Below, one piece after another: positions 34,221-42,611 of a stretch of 64,000 nucleotides of DNA (position 1 is the stretch's first letter; every line of letters begins with the position of its first letter). Where the stretch lies: the NCBI GenBank assembly GCA_964560425.1, contig CAZLLE010000097.1:1-64000 (forward strand). Reading direction: 5' to 3'. The position numbers and the translations under genes were made by a program. The notes under the pieces are model-generated. The model was given only the letters and a program-made list of their open reading frames with translations. It was not told the DNA's origin and did not search any database. This DNA comes from CAZLLE01 sp964560425. GTDB lineage: Bacteria > Campylobacterota > Campylobacteria > Campylobacterales > QNZT01.

Positions 34221-34651
34221 CTATAAACTGCACTTCCATATACAAAAACCTCCACACTACCTATATTTTGTGCATTTTTACTAATAGAGCTTGTCTCAAT
34301 TTTGACATTAATAATTTCAGAAGCTCCCAAAGCATTATCTTTCATTCTAAGTGTTGCTTCACGCCTAGCACGATCAATTAATGTCTCATAAGATGAAATA
34401 TTACCACCAAAAAAATTAATCAAACCAGCTAAAAATCTTTTAAAAAAATCTATAGAGATCACAACACTACCACTAACTAATTTAACCTCTTTTATCTCTT
34501 CATCAAAAATAGGTTTTTTTAGAGAAATTACAGGTAAAATTTTGAGTTTTTCCTCCCTATCTTCCAAAGATTTATAGTGATTTTTTTCTATAATAGAGCC
34601 TACAACAAACCCTAAACTTAATAATATTATAAAAAATAGAATATCATACAT
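34217..34651 (-). CDS. Membrane-anchored YbjQ-like (DUF74) protein
   Basis: 144 residues: an N-terminal membrane helix (about 4-20), a linker, and a YbjQ-type domain (about 50-144) with RAREATLRM and EVFVYGSAV matching the free YbjQ protein encoded just upstream. YbjQ domains form pentameric barrels of unknown function, formerly named heavy-metal-binding without good evidence. Fusion to a membrane anchor and coupling to an M48 protease suggest a membrane-side complex. Confidence 0.75.
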   Translation of the reverse strand: MYDILFFIILLSLGFVVGSIIEKNHYKSLEDREEKLKILPVISLKKPIFDEEIKEVKLVSGSVVISIDFFKRFLAGLINFFGGNISSYETLIDRARREATLRMKDNALGASEIINVKIETSSISKNAQNIGSVEVFVYGSAVYR

Positions 34652-34656
34652 GACAA

Positions 34657-34968
34657 TTATACTCTAACAGCTGTACCATAAACATACAATTCAGCAGCAC
34701 CAGAAGAGACAGAAGATGTAGAAAATCTAACATTCAAAATAGCATTTGCACCCAAACTTTTTGCCTGTTCTACCATTCTCAAAGTAGCCTCATCTCTAGA
34801 TTCACTCAAAAGTTCAGTATACCCTTTTAGTTCACCACCAAAAACATTTTTGACTCCTGCCATAATATCTCTTCCTACATGTTTAGCTCTTACTGTAGAA
34901 CCAGAGACAATACCAAAATGCTCTTTTATCTCCTTATTAGGAATATATTCAATATTTGTAATAATCAT
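34657..34968 (-). CDS. YbjQ family (DUF74) protein
   Basis: 103 residues from the ATG at 34968, the usual YbjQ length: N-terminal VSGSTVRAKHVGRDIMAG, central SRDEATLRM, C-terminal AAELYVYGTAV. A frame extension to 35007 adds 13 residues but has no ribosome site, whereas AAAGG precedes the chosen ATG. Function unknown; crystal structures of the family show a homopentamer. First gene of the YbjQ, YbjQ-TM, M48 operon, with a 5-base gap. Confidence 0.85.
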   Translation of the reverse strand: MIITNIEYIPNKEIKEHFGIVSGSTVRAKHVGRDIMAGVKNVFGGELKGYTELLSESRDEATLRMVEQAKSLGANAILNVRFSTSSVSSGAAELYVYGTAVRV

Positions 34969-35101
34969 TTTACAATTACCTTTCAAATTATCTTTATTAA
35001 ATATCATATCTTTTAAATATAATTAATCTTTACCTTCTAAAAGTAGATTGTATCAAAATAAGTGTTCATGGTAGCCTTAAATAGTTCATAAAATTGACCG
35101 A

Positions 35102-35107
35102 TATAAT
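35102..35107 (+). promoter_or_regulatory. -10 element for the phosphorelay operon
   Basis: A perfect TATAAT 33 bases before the hybrid kinase ATG; the transcript would start near 35114. The ribosome site GAGAGG lies five bases before the ATG. Confidence 0.5.
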
Positions 35108-35139
35108 CAATATAGACCTGATAACGCAGAGAGGTAAAA

Positions 35140-37077
35140 ATGCAAACACACTTATCCAACAATAAAACATACAAAGATCTACAAGTACTTTTGAGACTTT
35201 TTATAGGCGGTATTTTTATATTGGTAGGTCTAAATTATGTTTTTGGTGATTTAATAGAGAATTTAGATAAAGAGAGTAAAAATCTAAAACTAGAACTAAA
35301 TATGGAGAAGGTAATCGAACATGAGACTATTCAAGCACAGTATCATCTAGCACAAGCCATTTCTCAAAAAAACTTAAATGGTTTTAATGCTCATACAAAA
35401 AAAGTAATATCACATATTAAAAATACTGATAACACTATGAAAACTCTAAAATTTGGGGGAATGGTACAAATAGATAAAAACCAATCTTCTGATCTATATG
35501 AACCATTTAAAAGCACCTTGATGAATAAAACATTACAAAACAGTACTCTTTTTATACAAATTAATCGAATCATTGAAAAACTCTCAAAATCAGTAAATAA
35601 AAAAGAGATAGCATTAAAAAATAGAGATATAGACTCTATTATAAAAGAAGAACAAAAAATCATAAATAGTATGCAAAAGACAGATGCTCTTTTGGGGAAA
35701 CAACTTGCTAACATCTATCAATTAAAAGAGGAGACCCTAAAAAATATTAAAATTAGAGAAAAAGAGATAGATACAAAACAACAATTTTACTTTTACGCAC
35801 AGATAGCTGCTCTTATTTTTGTAATTTTATCTCTTCTTTATACAAGTAAACCTATCAGAGATCAAATTATACAAACACATAGAGATCTTGAAGACACCAC
35901 ATTTAAAGCTCAAAAATTTGCCTCCCAATCGATGCAAGCTAGTAAAGCAAAATCAGAATTTTTGGCAAATATGTCTCATGAAATTCGTACACCACTAAAT
36001 GCAATATTAGGTTTTATAGATTTACTATTAGAAAAAGAGACAGATAAGGACAAAATCACCTATCTTCAAACTGTACACAACTCAAGTCAAACACTTTTAG
36101 GAATTATAAATGATATTTTAGATTTTAGTAAAATTGAGAGTGGTAACTTAAATATTGAAAAAATTGATTTTAATGTAGTAGATGAGTTTCAAACTTTGGC
36201 TGATCTTTTTTGTGCAAAAGCATCAGAAAAAAGTCTACAATTTTTTCTCTCAATGGATCAAAATATGCCAGCAGCCCTATACTCTGATCCACTTAGAATA
36301 AAACAAGTCATGGCAAATCTACTCTCAAATGCAATTAAATTTACACCAAAAAATGGGAGAATAGAGCTTAAAATGAACTATAGAAATGGTGAATTAAATA
36401 TTGCTGTTTTAGATAGTGGAATTGGAATTGCTAAGGATAAGCAAGATCATATTTTTCAAGCCTTCTCTCAAGCAGAGAGTTCTACTACAAGAAAATATGG
36501 TGGAACAGGTTTAGGACTATCTATTAGTGCAAAGTTGGTTGAAATGTTAGGTGGAAAACTAAAAATTAAAAGTGAACCAAATAATGGAAGCATATTCTAC
36601 TTTTCACTACCAACTAAAGTAGGTAAATATAAACCACAACATAGCAGAACAATACAAACAAAAGTAGATTTCAAAGGTAAAAAGATACTTTTAGTAGAGG
36701 ATAATAAAGCAAATCAAATGTTTATGACTCTTATACTTAAAAAGTTTTCATTGAAATATGAGATTGCAAATGATGGGAATGAAGCAGTAGCACTATTTAA
36801 AGCAAATAGTTATGATCTAATTCTAATGGATGAAAATATGCCAAATCTTAATGGGATTGAGGCAACAAAACAGATATTAGAGATAGAAAAACAGAACAAT
36901 TTAGAACATACACCAATTATTGCATTAACAGCCAATGCACTTAAAGGTGATCGAGAAAAATTTATGGGGGCAGGAATGGATGAATATTTGAGTAAACCAA
37001 TAAACAAAGAGAAACTTGCGATGACAATAAAAATATTTTTAAATCCAAACTATAAAAAACAGAAGGAAAATGCATGA
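35140..37077 (+). CDS. Hybrid sensor histidine kinase with receiver domain
   Basis: 645 residues. Two membrane helices (about 17-36 and 217-235) bracket a helical periplasmic sensor of about 180 residues resembling a four-helix bundle (DAHL-like). A coiled-coil linker leads to HisKA with phospho-acceptor H280 (NMSHEIRTPLNA), then HATPase_c (GGTGLGLSI), then a receiver domain with phospho-acceptor D564 (ILMDENMP). It overlaps the Hpt gene by 4 bases and heads a kinase, Hpt, REC-EAL phosphorelay that would adjust c-di-GMP in response to a periplasmic signal. Confidence 0.93.
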   Translation: MQTHLSNNKTYKDLQVLLRLFIGGIFILVGLNYVFGDLIENLDKESKNLKLELNMEKVIEHETIQAQYHLAQAISQKNLNGFNAHTKKVISHIKNTDNTMKTLKFGGMVQIDKNQSSDLYEPFKSTLMNKTLQNSTLFIQINRIIEKLSKSVNKKEIALKNRDIDSIIKEEQKIINSMQKTDALLGKQLANIYQLKEETLKNIKIREKEIDTKQQFYFYAQIAALIFVILSLLYTSKPIRDQIIQTHRDLEDTTFKAQKFASQSMQASKAKSEFLANMSHEIRTPLNAILGFIDLLLEKETDKDKITYLQTVHNSSQTLLGIINDILDFSKIESGNLNIEKIDFNVVDEFQTLADLFCAKASEKSLQFFLSMDQNMPAALYSDPLRIKQVMANLLSNAIKFTPKNGRIELKMNYRNGELNIAVLDSGIGIAKDKQDHIFQAFSQAESSTTRKYGGTGLGLSISAKLVEMLGGKLKIKSEPNNGSIFYFSLPTKVGKYKPQHSRTIQTKVDFKGKKILLVEDNKANQMFMTLILKKFSLKYEIANDGNEAVALFKANSYDLILMDENMPNLNGIEATKQILEIEKQNNLEHTPIIALTANALKGDREKFMGAGMDEYLSKPINKEKLAMTIKIFLNPNYKKQKENA

Positions 37078-37406
37078 TTAATATAGAGAAACTAGCAGAA
37101 CAATTAGAGTTTGATGTTGAAGATGTACATGAGCTACTAGAGATGTTTATAGATAGTGCAATAGGTTCAATAGAGGATATTAAACAATCTTTTGCAAATC
37201 AAGATATTACAGGTATAAGAAATGGAGCACATGCCATCAAAGGTAGTGCGGGTAATCTATTGCTAAATGAAGTCTATCTTGTAGCTCAAAGATTAGAAAA
37301 ATCAGCAACAGAGGGAAGAACAATGAATCTCTTAGGAGAGTATAGAGAACTAGCCCATTTGATAGAACAGATGCATGAGGAATTTGGAAAAAATGTATAT
37401 GCCTAA
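37074..37406 (+). CDS. Histidine phosphotransfer (Hpt) protein
   Basis: 110 residues, all helical, with phospho-acceptor H53 in AHAIKGSAGNL, the Hpt signature. It relays phosphate between the receiver of the upstream hybrid kinase and that of the downstream REC-EAL protein. The genes overlap on both sides (4 bases with the kinase, 8 with the REC-EAL gene), so the three are translationally coupled and likely made in fixed ratio. Confidence 0.92.
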   Translation: MINIEKLAEQLEFDVEDVHELLEMFIDSAIGSIEDIKQSFANQDITGIRNGAHAIKGSAGNLLLNEVYLVAQRLEKSATEGRTMNLLGEYRELAHLIEQMHEEFGKNVYA

Positions 37407-39045
37407 AATATTAATAGTGGATGATATAGATGTTAATCGTCTAACTATAAAAATATCATTAAAGTCAGAAAAATATACATTTTTAGAAGCATCTAATGGA
37501 AGAGAAGCTGTAGATATGGCACTAATACACCTTCCGGATATTATTCTAATGGATGCTATGATGCCAGTTTTAGATGGATTTGAGGCTACAAAAGAGATAC
37601 GAAAAATAGAGGACTTAAAAAGAACTCCTATTTTAATGGTAACCTCTTTGGGATATAAAGAGGATAAAATCAAAGCAATAGAGGCAGGGGTAAACGACTT
37701 TATCTCAAAACCATTTGACAAAGAGGAGCTGAAAGTACGCTGTAGATCTTATGTCCATATTTCACAATTAAATCATAAATATATGCTTGCAACAATAGAT
37801 CCTATTTCAAATTTATATAATAAAATAGCACTATTAGATCATATAAAAAATTACAAAAAAAGTAGTGAACTATTTATTATCAAAATAGAAAATTTTGAAA
37901 ATTATGAGAATTTCTATGGAAATCAAATTGCAAAGCAGTTAGAACTAACTTTTATTGATAAGATAAAAGAGCTTTATCAAAATATTATTGGTAATAAATA
38001 TCAAATATACCATCTCTCTAGTGGTAAATATGCTATTTTACTACAGAATAATACCCACCTAGAGTCAATGGAAATAAGCTCTTTTTGCGAACTTTTTACA
38101 ACAAAGATAAAAGAAGAAAAATTTTCTATTCTTCGACATGATGTAAATATAAATATAATCATGAGCTTTGCAATAGGTAAAGAGAGCCTATATTCAGATG
38201 CTAATGAGGTATTAAACAAAGCGATTTTAGATCAAAAAGATTATCTTGTAGCAGATCAAGTTATAAATCAACTAAAGGAGCATCTAAGAAGAAACCTTAG
38301 TATGCTTCAAGGTATTAAAGTTGCACTCAAAGAGAATAAAATATTTCCATATTTTCAACCAATAGTCAACAATAAAACAGGAAAAGTTGAAAAATATGAG
38401 GCACTAATAAGAATGAAAGATGAACATGACTATCTAATCATGCCCGGACCATATTTTTTAAATGTTGCCAAACAAGGAAAATTATATCCACAAATAACAA
38501 AAATTGTAATAGAAAAAGTTTTTCAAAAGATCTTAGAATCGGATGTTGAGATATCTATAAATTTATCTTCATTAGATATTGAAGACCCTATCATGAATAA
38601 ATATATTCTCAAAAAAGTTAAAGATAACCCACAAATATCAAAAAAGGTGACTTTTGAGCTACTAGAAGATAAAGATACTCAAGATTATGAGATGGTCAAG
38701 AGTTTTATTAAGGTAGTAAAATCTTATGGTTCAAAAATATCTATAGATGATTTTGGAAGTGGGTACTCAAACTTTATGAGAATCTTAGAGTTTGAACCAG
38801 ATATTATAAAAATAGATGGAAGCCTTGTCAAAAATATAGAATACTCTCAAAAGAGTAGAAATATTATAGAGACTATTCAAATTTTCGCAACTAAAATGGG
38901 AGCAAAAACAGTAGCTGAGTATGTATCAAATCGAGAAATATATAATATTATCAAAGATATGAATGTTGATTACTCTCAAGGTTTCTATTTTGGAAAAGCC
39001 GAAGCAACACTAATTGAAGAAAAAATATTGGAAGAGACTATCTAG
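37399..39045 (+). CDS. Response regulator with degenerate GGDEF and intact EAL domain (c-di-GMP phosphodiesterase)
   Basis: 548 residues. An N-terminal receiver (MPKILIVDDIDVNRL, phospho-acceptor D52) is followed by a degenerate GGDEF domain (LSSGKYAIL where GGDEF is expected, so probably inactive) and an EAL domain. EAL catalytic residues appear intact: YEALIR, the Asn in INLSS, Glu in FELLED, DDFGSG, IKIDG and the late Glu and Gln. It should cleave c-di-GMP when phosphorylated. Start at the ATG at 37399; ATGs at 37393 and 37375 would add 2 or 8 residues. Confidence 0.9.
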   Translation: MPKILIVDDIDVNRLTIKISLKSEKYTFLEASNGREAVDMALIHLPDIILMDAMMPVLDGFEATKEIRKIEDLKRTPILMVTSLGYKEDKIKAIEAGVNDFISKPFDKEELKVRCRSYVHISQLNHKYMLATIDPISNLYNKIALLDHIKNYKKSSELFIIKIENFENYENFYGNQIAKQLELTFIDKIKELYQNIIGNKYQIYHLSSGKYAILLQNNTHLESMEISSFCELFTTKIKEEKFSILRHDVNINIIMSFAIGKESLYSDANEVLNKAILDQKDYLVADQVINQLKEHLRRNLSMLQGIKVALKENKIFPYFQPIVNNKTGKVEKYEALIRMKDEHDYLIMPGPYFLNVAKQGKLYPQITKIVIEKVFQKILESDVEISINLSSLDIEDPIMNKYILKKVKDNPQISKKVTFELLEDKDTQDYEMVKSFIKVVKSYGSKISIDDFGSGYSNFMRILEFEPDIIKIDGSLVKNIEYSQKSRNIIETIQIFATKMGAKTVAEYVSNREIYNIIKDMNVDYSQGFYFGKAEATLIEEKILEETI

Positions 39046-39074
39046 AAGAGAGGGGAAAATCCACATCTCTTCTA
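39043..39074. terminator. Convergent terminator between the REC-EAL gene and groL
   Basis: TAGAAGAGA and TCTCTTCTA form a perfect 9-bp stem around a 14-base loop, beginning at the REC-EAL stop codon and ending eight bases before the groL stop. AATTAAATT follows. It is usable from both sides. Confidence 0.5.
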
Positions 39075-39081
39075 AATTAAA

Positions 39082-40740
39082 TTACATCATACCAGGCATT
39101 CCACCCATGCCACCCATTCCACCCATGCCACCCATATCAGGCATTGGAGGCATAGCAGGTACTTTCTCCTCTACAATATCACTAATTGTAGCTTCTGTAG
39201 TAAGAAGAAGACTAGATACTGAAACAGCATTTTGAAGAGCTACTCTTCCTACTTTTACAGGATCAATAATTCCAGCTTCAAACATATCCACATACTCACC
39301 ATTTGCAGCATTAAAACCATAGTTGGCATCTGTATTTAATTCTACATTATTTGCAACAACACCAGCATCAAAACCAGCATTTAAAACAATCTGTTTTAGT
39401 GGAGCTTTTAAAGCTCTGTTTACAATATCAGAACCAATAGCTTCATCACCAACTAAATCCAAAGATACTTTTGAACTAGCAAGAAGCAACGCAGCTCCAC
39501 CACCAATTACAACACCCTCTTCTACTGCTGCTTTTGTAGCAGACAAGGCATCATCAACTCTATCTTTTTTCTCTTTCATCTCAGTCTCTGTAGCCGCTCC
39601 AACTTTAATTACAGCTACACCACCACTAAGTTTTGCAAGTCTCTCTTGAAGTTTCTCTTTATCATAATCACTTGATGTCTCACCAATTTGAGCTTTGATT
39701 TGATTAATTCTTGCAGCAATTTTATCTTTTTCGCCAGAACCATTTACAATAGTTGTATTATCTTTGTCAATTACAATTGAAGAAGCTTGTCCAAGATCTT
39801 CTATCGTAGCACTCTCAAGAGTTCTTCCTAACTCTTCACTAATTACCTCACCACCAGTTAAAATAGCAATATCTTCAAGCATAGCTTTTCTTCTATCCCC
39901 AAATCCTGGAGCTTTAACAGCAGAGATATTTAATACACCTCTTAATTTATTTACTACAAGAGTAGCTAATGCTTCACCATCAATATCTTCAGCAATAATC
40001 AAAAGTGGTTTGTTTGTTTTTTGAACTTGTTCTAAGACAGGTAAAAGATCTTTTAAATTAGAGACTTTTTTGTCATACAACAAAACAAGAGGAGTCTCTA
40101 AAACAGCCTCCATTTTCTCTGTATCAGTTACAAAATATGGAGAAAGATATCCTCTATCAAACTGCATACCCTCTACAACATCAAGCTCATCTTCAATACC
40201 TTTTGCCTCTTCAACAGTGATAACACCATCTTTACCAACTTTATCCATAGCTTCAGCAATCAAATCACCAATTTTTTGATCTGAATTTGCAGAGATAGAA
40301 GCAACTTGGGCAATCTCTTTTTTATCTTTTACATCTTTTGCAATAGCTTTAAGCTCTACAATAATAGCTTCAACTGCTTTATCCATTCCTCTTTTTACTT
40401 CAATAGGATTTGCTCCAGCAGTAATATTTCTAAGACCCTCTTTAAAGATAGCATGAGCTAATACAGTCGCAGTAGTAGTACCATCACCAGCTTCATCAGC
40501 AGTTTTACTAGCTACCTCTTTTACAAGTTGAGCACCCATGTTTTCCAAAGAGTCTTTTAGTTCAATCTCTCTAGCAACAGAAACACCATCTTTTGTAATG
40601 TGTGGAGCACCAAAACTTTTTTGAATTAGTACATTTCTTCCTCTTGGTCCCATTGTAACTTTTACAGCATCATTTAACTTTTTTACACCCTCATATAGTG
40701 CATTTCTAGCAGTGTCTGAAAAATATATCTCTTTTGCCAT
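39082..40740 (-). CDS. groL: 60 kDa chaperonin GroEL
   Basis: 552 residues, a normal GroEL: MAKEIYFSDTARNALYEGV, the ATP-binding DGTTTATVLA (about 87-96), the apical domain, and the flexible GGM-repeat tail ending GMPGMM. It folds non-native proteins inside the 14-mer with GroES. groS lies 28 bases upstream in the same operon. No CIRCE element (HrcA operator) is seen upstream, so control may differ from classical heat-shock repression. Confidence 0.98.
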   Translation of the reverse strand: MAKEIYFSDTARNALYEGVKKLNDAVKVTMGPRGRNVLIQKSFGAPHITKDGVSVAREIELKDSLENMGAQLVKEVASKTADEAGDGTTTATVLAHAIFKEGLRNITAGANPIEVKRGMDKAVEAIIVELKAIAKDVKDKKEIAQVASISANSDQKIGDLIAEAMDKVGKDGVITVEEAKGIEDELDVVEGMQFDRGYLSPYFVTDTEKMEAVLETPLVLLYDKKVSNLKDLLPVLEQVQKTNKPLLIIAEDIDGEALATLVVNKLRGVLNISAVKAPGFGDRRKAMLEDIAILTGGEVISEELGRTLESATIEDLGQASSIVIDKDNTTIVNGSGEKDKIAARINQIKAQIGETSSDYDKEKLQERLAKLSGGVAVIKVGAATETEMKEKKDRVDDALSATKAAVEEGVVIGGGAALLLASSKVSLDLVGDEAIGSDIVNRALKAPLKQIVLNAGFDAGVVANNVELNTDANYGFNAANGEYVDMFEAGIIDPVKVGRVALQNAVSVSSLLLTTEATISDIVEEKVPAMPPMPDMGGMGGMGGMGGMPGMM

Positions 40741-40768
40741 TGTTATCCTTTTATTCTTTTTTTATTTA

Positions 40769-41038
40769 TTATTTTAAAATTCCCAATATATCATCTGTGT
40801 TCATCACAAGATACTCAATACCATCCAAAGTAATTTCACTTCCTGAATATTTTGCAAAAACAACAGTATCACCCTCATTAATCTCACCATCTTCTTTCAC
40901 TTCACTACTAATAGCGATAACAGTTCCATTCAATGGCTTCTCTTTTGCATTATCAGGTATAATAATCCCTGAAGCAGTAGTTGTCTCTTCCTCAACCCTT
41001 TTGACTAAAACTCTTTGACCTAGTGGTAAAAAACTCAT
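40769..41038 (-). CDS. groS: 10 kDa chaperonin GroES
   Basis: 89 residues: PLGQRVLVKRVEEE at the N-terminus, a mobile loop (TTASGIIIPDNAKEKP) that contacts GroEL, and the C-terminus YLVMNTDDILGIL. It caps the GroEL ring. AAGGAG lies five bases before the ATG. It lacks the Cys/His-rich C-terminal extension found in Helicobacter pylori HspA. First gene of the groSL operon. Confidence 0.98.
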   Translation of the reverse strand: MSFLPLGQRVLVKRVEEETTTASGIIIPDNAKEKPLNGTVIAISSEVKEDGEINEGDTVVFAKYSGSEITLDGIEYLVMNTDDILGILK

Positions 41039-41148
41039 GTTTTCTCCTTATTTATCATATTAAATATATTTGATTTTGTTTATAGATTGTGAATTCTACA
41101 CAAAAAAATCTAAAATGTCAATAGAGTTTCAAAAATAATATCACTAAA

Positions 41149-41169
41149 CTTTAGTCATAAGAACTAAAG
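41149..41169. promoter_or_regulatory. Inverted repeat upstream of groS and the tRNA gene
   Basis: CTTTAGT-CATAAGA-ACTAAAG: perfect 7-base arms with a 7-base spacer, about 110 bases before groS and 100 before the tRNA. It does not match CIRCE or the HspR repeat. It could be an operator or a chance A/T-rich palindrome. Confidence 0.3.
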
Positions 41170-41260
41170 AATATTATTTTTACAAACTAAACTAAAATAA
41201 AAAAATATTTTCCATGTCAAATTAAACTTTATTTAAGTATTTATTAGTTAGAATCTCACT

Positions 41261-41366
41261 TCAAATTTGTGGCAAGGTAGCTCAGCTGGTTTAGAGCGCT
41301 GGTCTCATAAGCCGGAGGTCGAGGGTTCAAGTCCCTCTCTTGTCACCATTAACTCCACAAATTTGA
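41261..41366 (+). repeat. 12-base inverted repeat bracketing the tRNA gene
   Basis: TCAAATTTGTGG (41261-41272) and its exact complement CCACAAATTTGA (41355-41366) flank the tRNA; the left arm includes the first two tRNA bases. In the primary transcript leader and trailer could pair and hold both ends together. Confidence 0.6.
41271..41348 (+). tRNA. tRNA-Met (CAT)
   Basis: A complete cloverleaf of 78 bases including an encoded CCA. Acceptor GGCAAGG/TCTTGTC with discriminator A; D arm GCTC/GAGC; anticodon loop CTCATAA giving CAT; T arm GAGGG TTCAAGT CCCTC. The first pair is G-C, so it is not the initiator (which has a mismatched first pair). It is elongator Met, or else the CAT tRNA that is modified to read Ile AUA; the bases seen do not settle this. 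It stands alone between groS and an unknown gene. Confidence 0.9.
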
Positions 41367-41419
41367 ATCTATTTTTACCTATTTTTCAATACTTTTTTTT
41401 ATATCCAAAATAACCATTA

Positions 41420-41448
41420 TTCACATTAACATATCTATATGCTACAAT
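41420..41448 (+). promoter_or_regulatory. Sigma-70-type promoter for the CxxC protein gene
   Basis: TTCACA, 17 bases, TACAAT: each box differs from consensus by one base, with ideal spacing. The predicted start is near 41455, and AAAAGGA precedes the ATG at 41478. Confidence 0.5.
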
Positions 41449-41477
41449 TGCAAATGAATGTTTAAAAGGAAAGTATA

Positions 41478-42071
41478 ATGAGTAGTAATAAGATAATAGA
41501 GATGATGGAAGAGATAGAGCAGCTGAAAATGAAATTAAAAAAAGAGATAGATGCTAGAGAGTCGGGTATTGCTTATGAAATTCGCAAAGGAAAAGTACGC
41601 TTTAGTAATGAGATATTAGCTAATCATAAAGATAAGGTTACACATTTTTTTAATTATATTAAGGAAGCACCCTTTTTACATATAATCTCCGCTCCTATTG
41701 TATATATGATGATTATTCCTGCTGTTATTTTGGATTTGATGTTATTTGTATATGTGGAGGTGATATTTCGTATATATAAATTTCCAAGAATTAAACGCAG
41801 TGATTATATTGTTTTTGATAGGCACTATCTTAGATATCTCAACTTTATTGAGAGACTCAACTGTGTTTATTGTTCCTATTTTAATGGGCTTATCAACTAT
41901 ACAGCAGCTATTGCGGCACGAAGTGAACTCTATTTTTGTCCTATAAAACATGCCAAAAAAATAGCATATACGCATGAATATTATTATGATTTTTTACCAT
42001 ATGCCAATGCAAAAAGTTATCATGATAAATTAAAAAATTGTCAGAAAAAAGCACAAACAAAGAAGCCTTAA
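41478..42071 (+). CDS. Conserved membrane-associated protein with CxxC motif, unknown
   Basis: 197 residues. The N-terminal part is a helical coiled coil (about 5-25), followed by hydrophobic segments (about 65-100, HIISAPIVYMMIIPAVILDL) and a cysteine motif NCVYCSYFNG (about 129-138) with a later CPIKHAKK. This NCxYCSYxNG...CPIKHA combination recurs in uncharacterised proteobacterial proteins I recall, and suggests metal binding or redox activity near the membrane. It precedes an AhpD-like gene by 12 bases, probably the same operon. Confidence 0.72.
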   Translation: MSSNKIIEMMEEIEQLKMKLKKEIDARESGIAYEIRKGKVRFSNEILANHKDKVTHFFNYIKEAPFLHIISAPIVYMMIIPAVILDLMLFVYVEVIFRIYKFPRIKRSDYIVFDRHYLRYLNFIERLNCVYCSYFNGLINYTAAIAARSELYFCPIKHAKKIAYTHEYYYDFLPYANAKSYHDKLKNCQKKAQTKKP

Positions 42072-42083
42072 AAGGAATTATTT

Positions 42084-42611
42084 ATGTTTATGATTAAAAA
42101 AAATGAAGAGCAACAAGATCGTCTAAAAAAGATGTTTCGCAAAGTAAAAGCGATTTATGGAAATATTCCACCTCAAATGGAATTTTTGGGAAATATTGAT
42201 GTAGATTATTTAGAAGAGTTTTTGGTATCTATTCTTCGTATAGCAAAACATCCAAATATAGAGTCTAATCTATTTGGATTTATACGCTTACATGTAGCAT
42301 TTAGAGAAAATTATCCCTATTGCAAAATGTTTAATACCAAGCTTTTGCTTTCTCATAAATATACTCAAGAGATATTGGATGAAGTTATCAAAGATATCAA
42401 AAATGTACCATTTGATACTAAACATAAACTTTTAGCAAAATTTGCAATCAAAGCTATATATAATAGTGCAAACTGCTTTGAAGATGATTTTGATAAATTA
42501 TACTCTTTAGGGTGGAGTCAAAAAGATGTTTTTGATCTAGTTGAACATGCAGGAACAATTTTGAGAAATGGTAGAATACTCACCGCATATAGTCTCAAAG
42601 AGCCAAAATGA
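42084..42611 (+). CDS. AhpD-like (carboxymuconolactone decarboxylase-like fold) protein
   Basis: 175 helical residues. The pattern HVAFRENYPYCKMFNTKLLL resembles the AhpD/CMD active helix (R..N.C.yC...H), but only one cysteine is present here, so the peroxidase CxxC is lost. The late GWSQKDVFDLVEHAGTIL also fits the AhpD-like fold. AAGGA is seven bases before the ATG. Probably cotranscribed with the CxxC protein; its stop overlaps the ATG of a truncated ORF. Family assignment is an inference from motif spacing. Confidence 0.5.
   Translation: MFMIKKNEEQQDRLKKMFRKVKAIYGNIPPQMEFLGNIDVDYLEEFLVSILRIAKHPNIESNLFGFIRLHVAFRENYPYCKMFNTKLLLSHKYTQEILDEVIKDIKNVPFDTKHKLLAKFAIKAIYNSANCFEDDFDKLYSLGWSQKDVFDLVEHAGTILRNGRILTAYSLKEPK

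Noticed and set aside
39085..39140. A short tandem repeat (GGCAT-rich) near the end of groL
   Set aside because: It is the normal GGM-repeat tail of GroEL, not a separate repeat element.
39323..40279. Several plus-strand frames opposite groL
   Set aside because: groL is complete and conserved; the opposite frames are Ser/Thr-rich shadows without family motifs.
41039..41270. CIRCE or HspR operator for groSL
   Set aside because: No TTAGCACTC-N9-GAGTGCTAA or HAIR-like repeat; only an unrelated A/T-rich inverted repeat was seen and is listed with low confidence.
41271..41348. Initiator tRNA-fMet
   Set aside because: The first acceptor pair is G-C, not the mismatched pair of initiator tRNA, and the three G-C pairs of the anticodon stem are absent.
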